NCBI GenBank assembly: GCA_027064845.1
Contig: JAMOPC010000493.1
Location: 1 to 5,707 of the forward strand
Length of the DNA stretch: 5,707 nt
Direction: 5' to 3'
Source: Desulfurococcales archaeon
Lineage (GTDB): Archaea > Thermoproteota > Thermoprotei_A > Sulfolobales > Desulfurococcaceae
Shown in pieces: positions 1 through 4,223 of the stretch (positions are counted from its first letter, which is position 1; the number at the start of each line of letters is the position of its first letter). Both the position numbers and the translations under genes were made by a program. The notes beneath the pieces were generated by a model. That model saw only the letters and a program-made list of their open reading frames with translations. It was not told the DNA's origin and searched no databases.

Positions 1-584
1 AGTCTACTGATGAACCAGAATATCTTGTCTTAATGGATCCATTAGATGGTAGCTTGAACTATACCTTGGGAATACCAAATGTAGCGGTTTCAATTGTTTT
101 CTATAAGCCAAGTACTAATAATATCTCAGACCCTATTGCTGGTGCTGTCTCTAACGTCTTTCTTAGAGAAACTTATTCGTTTGACGAAGAAAATGTCTAT
201 ATCAATAAGGTAAAGGTCGAAAAATACGTTTCTAGGAAAAGCGGTATAGCTGTAATATATACTAATAATGTTGATACATTCAGGAAAACATACTTGTTTA
301 TGAAGAAGTATTTCGGAGGAGATGTTAGACTCAGGGTCTTAGGATCAGCTGCTCTGGAGTCCGTATATGCTGCTCTGGGTAGGATTGATTTATTTCTTCA
401 TAATACGGGAAGGCTCCGCAACCTAGATGTTGCTGGTGGAATAGCTATTGCTAAGAGGCTGGGGATAAAGTTCTTCAATATTAGGGGAGAATCAGTAAAT
501 ACGAGAATAGATAGAATAGAGTTTCTAGAATCGCTTGTTATAGGTAAGCCTGGTTCTGAAAAAATTGTAGAGTTCTTTAAGTGA
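1..584 (+). CDS. IMPase/FBPase-family sugar phosphatase, 5' partial
   Basis: C-terminal part of an Mg2+-dependent phosphatase of the inositol monophosphatase / archaeal fructose-1,6-bisphosphatase superfamily, a soluble enzyme that hydrolyses sugar or inositol phosphates. The frame is open from base 3; the first ATG (33) is not the start, because it lies directly before the family metal-binding motif DPLDGS (bases 36-53) and the residues ahead of it (DEPEYLVL) fit the usual lead-in. The Asp residues of DPLDG bind the catalytic metals. Further along are the conserved GSAALES segment followed by GRID (about 342-389) and the second metal motif NLDVAGG (Asp at 426-428), equivalent to WDxAAG of the family. 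About 193 residues are present; the family is usually near 250-270, so the N-terminus with the first Glu ligand lies outside the window. Substrate (inositol-1-phosphate, FBP, or both) cannot be decided from sequence. Its end overlaps the convergent peptidase gene by 8 bp. Confidence 0.9.
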   Translation, partial: STDEPEYLVLMDPLDGSLNYTLGIPNVAVSIVFYKPSTNNISDPIAGAVSNVFLRETYSFDEENVYINKVKVEKYVSRKSGIAVIYTNNVDTFRKTYLFMKKYFGGDVRLRVLGSAALESVYAALGRIDLFLHNTGRLRNLDVAGGIAIAKRLGIKFFNIRGESVNTRIDRIEFLESLVIGKPGSEKIVEFFK

Positions 585-1683
585 TGAATACTCTCTTTAG
601 GTCCTTACTGAGTACTTTTAACCCTTTCTTAGTGACAAGAACATCTTCTTCTATTCTTACTCCGTATTTTCCAGCGAAGTAAACGCCAGGTTCTACTGTG
701 AAAACCATACCAGGCTCAAGCACTGTTTCAGAACCTGTCCTTATATATGGTGGTTCATGTACAAGTATTCCAAACCCATGTCCTAGTCCATGTATGAATT
801 TTTCGCTTAATCCGTATTTCTCCAGAGTTTTTATAGCTATTTCAGCTAATTCGCTTGCTTTCATTCCTGGTTGTCCAGCATCAATCACATTATCTATTGC
901 TTCATTGACTGCTTCTATGGCTCTTAGTTCTTCTTTATTCTTCCTACCCCATATGATCATTCTTGTTAAATCACTACACCTACCACCATATTTTACTCCT
1001 ACATCAACGAGAACTAGGTTTCTCTTACCGAGCCTGTTACTTGTTGGTAAGTGGTGAGGATAACTATTATTTGGCTTAAAGAGTATGAGTGGTGGAAAAG
1101 CATATTCATCGACACCTGCTCTCCTAACTCTGAACTCGAAGAATCCGGATAGCTCTGTTTCTGTGACGGTCTCTGATAAGTTGTTCACCATTTCAAGTAT
1201 TCCTTTTGAAGTAATAGTTATTGCTTTCTTAATGTTTTCTATTTCCCAGTCTTCTTTGATCATTCTGTACTTGCTTATATGCTTGGAAACATCAATTATT
1301 TTATCGCCTATAACTGATAAGACATGACTTGTCAGTGGAGATGTGTATTCCTTGTCGTATCCGATCTTTTCTTCTTTGCCGAGTGAGGATATTATTTCTT
1401 TGAATGACTTATCAACAACCAAGGCATCGGATGGTTTTAGTGTTTTTGATACTGCGTATACTTTGACATTTGTTTTTTCTAGATTGTCTCTAAACCTATA
1501 GTATTCTAATAATGGTACGTAGAGCTTGGGTTCTCCCTTTTTCTCATAATATAGTAGTAGAGGTGAATCAGCTATTGTCCTAACGCCTAAGAAGTACTCT
1601 ATATTGTCTGGAGCGGTGAGGATTATGCTGGATATTTTTTCTTCTTCCATGATGGTTTCGAGTTTTTCTAGTTGAAGCTTCAA
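577..1683 (-). CDS. M24 metallopeptidase, Xaa-Pro dipeptidase (prolidase)-like
   Basis: A 368-residue cytosolic peptidase of the M24 'pita-bread' family, probably cleaving dipeptides or short peptides with proline in second position during peptide recycling. Residues 1-135 form the creatinase-like N-terminal domain and about 145-368 the catalytic domain. The five dinuclear-metal ligands are all visible: Asp227 and Asp238 (LVDVGV...CSDLTR), His302 (GLGHGFG), Glu331 (TVEPGVY) and Glu345 (RIEEDV). The gaps between them (11, 64, 29, 14) equal those I remember for Pyrococcus furiosus prolidase. His210 (YPHH) and His309 (VHE) match the substrate-binding histidines. The start is TTG at 1683-1681: it is preceded by the strong Shine-Dalgarno GAGGAGGGG (1702-1694), there is no ATG/GTG before the upstream in-frame stop, and the next Met is residue 12. 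Aminopeptidase P-like specificity is the main alternative. The promoter lies in 1684-1796, shared with the divergent zinc-ribbon gene. Confidence 0.93.
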   Translation of the reverse strand: MKLQLEKLETIMEEEKISSIILTAPDNIEYFLGVRTIADSPLLLYYEKKGEPKLYVPLLEYYRFRDNLEKTNVKVYAVSKTLKPSDALVVDKSFKEIISSLGKEEKIGYDKEYTSPLTSHVLSVIGDKIIDVSKHISKYRMIKEDWEIENIKKAITITSKGILEMVNNLSETVTETELSGFFEFRVRRAGVDEYAFPPLILFKPNNSYPHHLPTSNRLGKRNLVLVDVGVKYGGRCSDLTRMIIWGRKNKEELRAIEAVNEAIDNVIDAGQPGMKASELAEIAIKTLEKYGLSEKFIHGLGHGFGILVHEPPYIRTGSETVLEPGMVFTVEPGVYFAGKYGVRIEEDVLVTKKGLKVLSKDLKRVFIT

Positions 1684-1693
1684 AATATATGCG

Positions 1694-1702
1694 CCCCTCC
1701 TC
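1694..1702 (-). promoter_or_regulatory. Shine-Dalgarno of the M24 peptidase gene
   Basis: GAGGAGGGG on the minus strand, 10 bases before the TTG start at 1683. It stands out in an AT-rich leader and is what supports a TTG start for this gene; it is complementary to the CCUCC-containing 3' end of archaeal 16S rRNA. Confidence 0.75.
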
Positions 1703-1717
1703 GGAATGTGTTAATGG

Positions 1718-1750
1718 TCAAAAATAATAATCCCGTAAATTATTAATATG
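1718..1750. promoter_or_regulatory. Divergent promoter region, TATA-like elements
   Basis: This AT-rich centre of the 113-bp gap between two divergent genes contains AAATTATTAATA (1737-1748) and AAAAATAATAA (1720-1730). Read rightward, the 1737-1748 element would start transcription near 1770, about 27 bases before the zinc-ribbon ATG. Read leftward, it would start near 1716, leaving the peptidase Shine-Dalgarno (1702-1694) in the leader. Spacing is inferred from the usual 24-27-base TATA-to-start distance in archaea; no operator-like repeat is evident. Confidence 0.4.
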
Positions 1751-1796
1751 TTTGACAATTTTCTGTATAGATAATTCTAAAGGGAAGTGATGATGC

Positions 1797-2021
1797 ATGA
1801 ATAGCAATGAGAAAAGTGTCGAGGAAAGAGGGTTTATGTGTAAGAAGGATGGTAAGCCCATGTATTTTGTTGAAGAAACAGAGAAGATGAGTAATGGTCA
1901 GAGGAGATCAGTGTTTTATTATAGGTGTCCCATATGCGGGTATCGTATTGAGGTTGAACAAGTAGTGATTAATGTGTCTAATGATAAGATTGTTATTAAG
2001 CGTAAGATTAGGAAGAAGTAG
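1797..2021 (+). CDS. Small zinc-ribbon-like protein, function unknown
   Basis: A 74-residue, very basic protein. Cys15 sits in a CKKDGK turn and Cys44/Cys47 in CPICGY, separated by a strand-rich stretch. This is the outline of a one-knuckle-plus zinc ribbon as in small archaeal RNA-polymerase-associated or ribosome-associated proteins. Only three cysteines are present; Asp18 occupies the place where the first knuckle would normally have its second Cys. The last 20 residues are a beta-type segment ending in a Lys/Arg-rich tail, which would suit nucleic-acid contact (inference). The ATG at 1797 is the first start after an in-frame TGA at 1791 and is preceded by GGGAAGTGAT (1782-1791), a fair match to GGAGGTGAT; Met14 is a less likely alternative. 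It stands alone on the plus strand, and its last 14 bases overlap the end of the convergent gene at 2008-2424. I do not recognise a specific family. Confidence 0.75.
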   Translation: MNSNEKSVEERGFMCKKDGKPMYFVEETEKMSNGQRRSVFYYRCPICGYRIEVEQVVINVSNDKIVIKRKIRKK

Positions 2022-2424
2022 TTTTCTTTATCTTAGGTGCTGGTTTTACTAGTTTCATTTCCTCTGCTATACGTTTGGCTTTCTCTATTTCCTCGCTATT
2101 GCCTTGCATTATTAATTGATATGTTTCCTTGGTTATTGGCTTGATTATTACGAGGTATTTCTTCGTGTTTGTCTCATCTAATAGTCTTAGTATATACTTG
2201 GTTACTCTGAGGGAGCTTATGTATAGCTTCTCTGGATTAGAACTTGTTGGTTGTGGAGGTGTATCTATGGATTCGCCTATTAGTGAGAAGCTGATGCTTT
2301 TCTTTCCTTTAGATTTTAGTATTACAACTCTGCTTATCTTACCCTTTACTCTTATCCATTGACCCGATGGTAGTTTTACATATATTCCAGTGGGTTTCTT
2401 CAAATCTCTACTACCATGTAACAA
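2008..2424 (-). CDS. Uncharacterised 138-residue protein
   Basis: I do not recognise this protein. It has a basic, beta-rich N-terminal half (residues about 13-50, alternating hydrophobics around VKLPSGQWIRVKG), a Pro/Ser/Thr-rich linker near 55-63 and a second alpha/beta part with KKYLVIIKPI, followed by a charged helix (SEEIEKAKRIAEEMKL) and a Lys/Thr/Ser-rich tail. No signal peptide, membrane segment or cysteine pair is seen, so it is probably cytosolic. The nominal TTG start at 2424 overlaps the end of the upstream gene by 14 bp but has only weak Shine-Dalgarno support. The TTG at 2403 (residue 8) comes after GGTAGTAGAG and would leave a short gap instead, so the start is uncertain. It is probably co-transcribed with the 104-residue gene in front of it. 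The lysine- and arginine-rich composition is compatible with RNA or ribosome binding, but that is speculation. Confidence 0.72.
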   Translation of the reverse strand: MLHGSRDLKKPTGIYVKLPSGQWIRVKGKISRVVILKSKGKKSISFSLIGESIDTPPQPTSSNPEKLYISSLRVTKYILRLLDETNTKKYLVIIKPITKETYQLIMQGNSEEIEKAKRIAEEMKLVKPAPKIKKTTSS

Positions 2425-2725
2425 CTCTTAATGTATCCGGTATTACTCCTCTTCTAACGAGATTTTCATATACGCGCCAAATCCTCTTTACTGTAACGTA
2501 TCTTGTATCAAATCCTTGTTCTTGCAGGATCTTTAATACTAGGTCTGGGAACTCATCAGGATGTATTCCGCGTGCCATAAGTGCTGCTTCTTTTACGGCT
2601 TCAACTATGTCTCTGCTGCTTGGAAATATTCTTTTACCTCTTCTCTTGTTCTCTTCTTCGTATTCCATGATTTCTTGTAGTAAATCTTCAGGGATGTATT
2701 CGCTATAGTCTATTTCTTCGATCAA
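2411..2725 (-). CDS. Uncharacterised 104-residue helical protein
   Basis: I do not recognise this protein. It begins with an acidic helix-rich segment (residues 1-27, many Glu and Tyr), then KRRGKRIFPSSRD, a helix (IVEAVKEAALMARG), a PDEFPDLVLKIL helix and a C-terminal segment with VTVKRIWRVYENLVRRGVI. The last two helices joined by a short turn (GFDTRYVT) could be a helix-turn-helix-like unit, followed by a short strand (LRVVTW); this is a weak structural guess, not a family assignment. It is soluble, with no Cys and no membrane segment. The start is TTG at 2725-2723, supported by AGGTGGT at 2735-2729. It is the first gene of a two-gene leftward unit; its stop (2411-2413) falls inside the nominal beginning of the 138-residue gene, which implies linked translation. 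The likely promoter is the palindromic TATA at 2758-2767. Confidence 0.78.
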   Translation of the reverse strand: MIEEIDYSEYIPEDLLQEIMEYEEENKRRGKRIFPSSRDIVEAVKEAALMARGIHPDEFPDLVLKILQEQGFDTRYVTVKRIWRVYENLVRRGVIPDTLRVVTW

Positions 2726-2728
2726 GTT

Positions 2729-2735
2729 ACCACCT
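2729..2735 (-). promoter_or_regulatory. Shine-Dalgarno of the 104-residue gene
   Basis: AGGTGGT on the minus strand, three bases before the TTG at 2725. It fits the AGGTGA core of the archaeal anti-Shine-Dalgarno and fixes the TTG start, as no ATG occurs near it in frame. Confidence 0.65.
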
Positions 2736-2757
2736 AGACTATGTATCGGTTTCTGGT

Positions 2758-2767
2758 TTTATATAAA
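2758..2767. promoter_or_regulatory. Palindromic TATA box, probably bidirectional
   Basis: TTTATATAAA is a perfect 10-base palindrome and close to an ideal archaeal TATA box. Read leftward, it places a transcription start near 2737, just ahead of the Shine-Dalgarno of the 104-residue gene. Read rightward, it would start near 2789, a little upstream of the candidate sRNA; TTTATTAG (2773-2780) is an alternative box that would start at about 2802, closer to the sRNA 5' end. TFB recognition elements could not be told apart in the AT-rich flanks. Confidence 0.55.
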
Positions 2768-2800
2768 TATGGTTTATTAGTATGAATACTTCTAGTTATA

Positions 2801-2858
2801 ACAAGGGATGACCGGGCAGAGACGGACTGATCAGTGATGTAGGTGGAGCGACTGGGAC
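2801..2858 (+). ncRNA. Candidate C/D box 2'-O-methylation guide sRNA
   Basis: A GC-rich island of about 58 bases in an AT-rich gap with no ORF, laid out like an archaeal double-guide C/D RNA. In order: C box GGGATGA (2805-2811, one mismatch to RUGAUGA), guide of 15 bases (2812-2826), D' box CTGA (2827-2830), 3-base spacer, C' box GTGATGT (2834-2840, one mismatch), guide of 11 bases (2841-2851), D box CTGG (2852-2855, one mismatch to CUGA). Such RNAs assemble with L7Ae, Nop5 and fibrillarin. The second guide, GGTGGAGCGA (2842-2851), is complementary to UCGCUCCACC, which I recall from crenarchaeal 16S rRNA just after the CGCCCG of the universal 1390s region; the N+5 rule would point to the U at about E. 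coli position 1410. I could not assign a target to the first guide. The degenerate D box and the long first guide lower certainty. It is probably transcribed from 2758-2780. Ends are approximate. Confidence 0.6.
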
Positions 2859-2880
2859 CCGCTTCTCTTCTGTAGTAGGG

Positions 2881-2891
2881 TATATTATTTT
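2881..2891 (+). promoter_or_regulatory. Probable TATA box for the aminotransferase gene
   Basis: TATATTATTTT follows the GC-rich sRNA island and would place a transcription start near 2910, giving a leader of roughly 27 bases that keeps the strong Shine-Dalgarno at 2922. The T-rich run continuing to 2908 may also serve as the 3' end of the upstream sRNA transcript. Confidence 0.45.
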
Positions 2892-2921
2892 CTTTCACAG
2901 TAGTTTTTGTCTAGAAACCTT

Positions 2922-2930
2922 GGAGGGTGA
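2922..2930 (+). promoter_or_regulatory. Strong Shine-Dalgarno of the aminotransferase gene
   Basis: GGAGGGTGA, nearly the full GGAGGTGA consensus, six bases before the ATG at 2937. It settles the start and suggests efficient translation of a leadered mRNA. Confidence 0.8.
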
Positions 2931-2936
2931 ACTGGT

Positions 2937-4091
2937 ATGGGTGAACTGAGGTATCCTGAAGTAATTGAGGAGGTAAAGTCGATTATATGGCCTAAGCCAT
3001 TGAAGTTGTTTACTGCTGGGCCTGTGGCGTGTTTTCCGGAAGTGCTTGAGGCTATGAAGTTCCAGCAGTTTAGTCATAGGTCTGCTGAGTATAGGGAGTT
3101 GCATAAAGACACTACTTTGAGACTTGCCGAGTTCTTGGAGGCTAGGAAAGCGACCGTGTTATTAATACCTGCTAGTGGTACAGGCTTTATGGAGGCAAGT
3201 ATTCGTAATGCGATCACTCCTGGCGGGAAGGTGTTGGTTACTATTATTGGTGCTTTTGGTAAGAGGTATCGTGAAGTAGTTGAGACTAATGGTAGGAAGG
3301 CTGTTGTTTTGGAGAAGAAGCCTGGTGAACCAGTGCTTCCAGAAGAACTTGATGATGCTTTGAAAAAGAATCCTGATGTTGAAGCAGTAACAATTACCTA
3401 TAACGAGACAAGTACCGGTGTATTGAATCCTCTTAGAGAACTAGCTAAGGTGGCTAAAGAGCATGAGAAACTAGTGTTTGTCGACGCCGTATCAGCTATG
3501 GGTGCAGCGGATATTAAGGTGGATGAGTGGGGGTTAGACCTGGTATTTGCTAGTAGTCAGAAAGCATTTGGTGTACCGCCAGGGCTTGCTATGGCTGCTG
3601 TTAGTGAGGAAGTATTTGAGAGAGCGAAGAAAATACCTGATCGTGGATGGTATTTTGACTTGTTAAGGCTAAGAAAGTATCTTGAGCAACAATGGTCTAC
3701 TCCCTCGACACCGCCAATACCGCAGATTATTGGGTTAAACGTTGTTCTCAGGATTATTGAGAAAATGGGTGGCAAGGAGAAGTGGCTACAAATGTATAGT
3801 GAGAGAGCAGAAAAGATTAGGAAAGGCGTGCTTGATCTAGGGCTTGAACTCTTCGCGACACCCGGGTATTATAGCCCAACAATAACTGTTGTAAAAACAC
3901 CACCGGGCATCAAGGGTGTTGAAGTATATGAGGCTATGAGGAAGAGAGGCTTTGAAATAGCTAAGGGCTATGGACCTGTTAAAGAATACACTTTCAGAAT
4001 AGGGCACATGGGTTACATAACTGATGAGGATATCAAGGAACTATTCGACAATCTTAGAGAGGTAATTGAGGAGTTAAAGAAGAAAGCCTAA
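2937..4091 (+). CDS. Class V PLP aminotransferase (serine/alanine-glyoxylate family), likely serine pathway
   Basis: A 384-residue cytosolic fold-type I aminotransferase of the alanine-glyoxylate / serine-pyruvate group. Visible family features: FTAGPV (residues 25-30), FSHRSAEYRE (45-54), the PLP phosphate-binding turn ASGTG (79-83), aromatic Phe107 stacking position in IGAFGKR, NETSTG (156-161), Asp183 in FVDAVSAMGA which contacts the pyridine nitrogen, Lys209 in SSQKAFG as Schiff-base lysine, and Arg354 in FRIGHMG as substrate carboxylate anchor. Length is normal for the family and no key residue is missing. The next gene is a SerA-type dehydrogenase, so the likely physiological job is amination of 3-phosphohydroxypyruvate (or hydroxypyruvate) to give phosphoserine or serine. 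This is inferred from context, since archaea often lack a canonical SerC; glyoxylate/alanine exchange is the alternative. The ATG follows GGAGGGTGA. A T-rich terminator-like stretch follows the stop. Confidence 0.92.
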   Translation: MGELRYPEVIEEVKSIIWPKPLKLFTAGPVACFPEVLEAMKFQQFSHRSAEYRELHKDTTLRLAEFLEARKATVLLIPASGTGFMEASIRNAITPGGKVLVTIIGAFGKRYREVVETNGRKAVVLEKKPGEPVLPEELDDALKKNPDVEAVTITYNETSTGVLNPLRELAKVAKEHEKLVFVDAVSAMGAADIKVDEWGLDLVFASSQKAFGVPPGLAMAAVSEEVFERAKKIPDRGWYFDLLRLRKYLEQQWSTPSTPPIPQIIGLNVVLRIIEKMGGKEKWLQMYSERAEKIRKGVLDLGLELFATPGYYSPTITVVKTPPGIKGVEVYEAMRKRGFEIAKGYGPVKEYTFRIGHMGYITDEDIKELFDNLREVIEELKKKA

Positions 4092-4092
4092 T

Positions 4093-4140
4093 TATTTTTA
4101 ATTAATATTATTTTTCTCTCCTATCTTCTCTTATTTTCTT
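4093..4140 (+). terminator. T-rich terminator-like region after the aminotransferase
   Basis: Directly after the stop codon come several oligo-T and pyrimidine runs (TATTTTTAA, ATTATTTTTCTCTC, then TTATTTTCTT). Archaeal RNA polymerase terminates at such T-rich tracts without a needed hairpin, and I see no strong stem here. It suggests that the following serA gene can be expressed from its own promoter rather than only by read-through. Confidence 0.55.
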
Positions 4141-4153
4141 GTTCTTGGTTAAG

Positions 4154-4195
4154 CTATATTACTTATTTACTAGGATGACTTATTATCATATAAAC
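4154..4195 (+). promoter_or_regulatory. Candidate TATA boxes for serA
   Basis: Three AT-rich elements precede serA: CTATATTA (4154-4161), CTTATTTA (4162-4169) and CATATAAAC (4187-4195). The first two would start transcription near 4183-4191 and retain the Shine-Dalgarno at 4208-4216. The third, the best match to a TATA box, would start near 4218 and produce an almost leaderless mRNA. Either choice places the far upstream ATG at 4197 at or near the edge of the transcript, favouring the ATG at 4224. Confidence 0.4.
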
Positions 4196-4207
4196 AATGC
4201 ATTTTCT

Positions 4208-4216
4208 GGAGAGGTG
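4208..4216 (+). promoter_or_regulatory. Shine-Dalgarno that sets the serA start
   Basis: GGAGAGGTG lies seven bases before the ATG at 4224 but downstream of the ATG at 4197, so it can only serve the 4224 start. Its GAGGTG core matches the archaeal anti-Shine-Dalgarno. Confidence 0.7.
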
Positions 4217-4223
4217 CGGAGAA

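Noticed and set aside
581..611. GTGATGA (581-587), a perfect C box, followed by CTGA (608-611): a second C/D sRNA?
   Set aside because: The interval is 20 bases, too long for a guide, no C' box follows, and the sequence is fully explained by the two overlapping gene ends.
698..1327. Plus-strand open frames at 698-1057 and 1085-1327
   Set aside because: Both lie opposite the M24 peptidase, whose complete motif set makes the minus strand coding; their translations are Ser/Pro/Leu-rich, typical of antisense shadows.
1787..1800. GTGATGATG upstream of the zinc-ribbon gene as a C box
   Set aside because: No D or D' box at guide distance; it fits a Shine-Dalgarno (GTGAT) plus start-codon context.
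2129..2708. Plus-strand open frames at 2129-2362 and 2367-2708
   Set aside because: They are antisense to the two leftward small genes, have no Shine-Dalgarno, and give low-complexity hydrophobic/Ser-rich products.
2854..2881. Hairpin from ACCC (2857-2860) with GGGT (2878-2881) as an intrinsic terminator or riboswitch
   Set aside because: The stem is only four pairs with a 17-base loop, and archaeal termination does not need it.
2895..3104. Minus-strand open frame across the start of the aminotransferase gene
   Set aside because: It is opposite a well-supported start and conserved N-terminal motif and has no family features; the same applies to minus frames at 3557-3775 and 4253-4456.
4197..4223. 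Nine-residue N-terminal extension of SerA from ATG 4197
   Set aside because: The Shine-Dalgarno lies inside it, and the family normally begins at the residues encoded from 4224.
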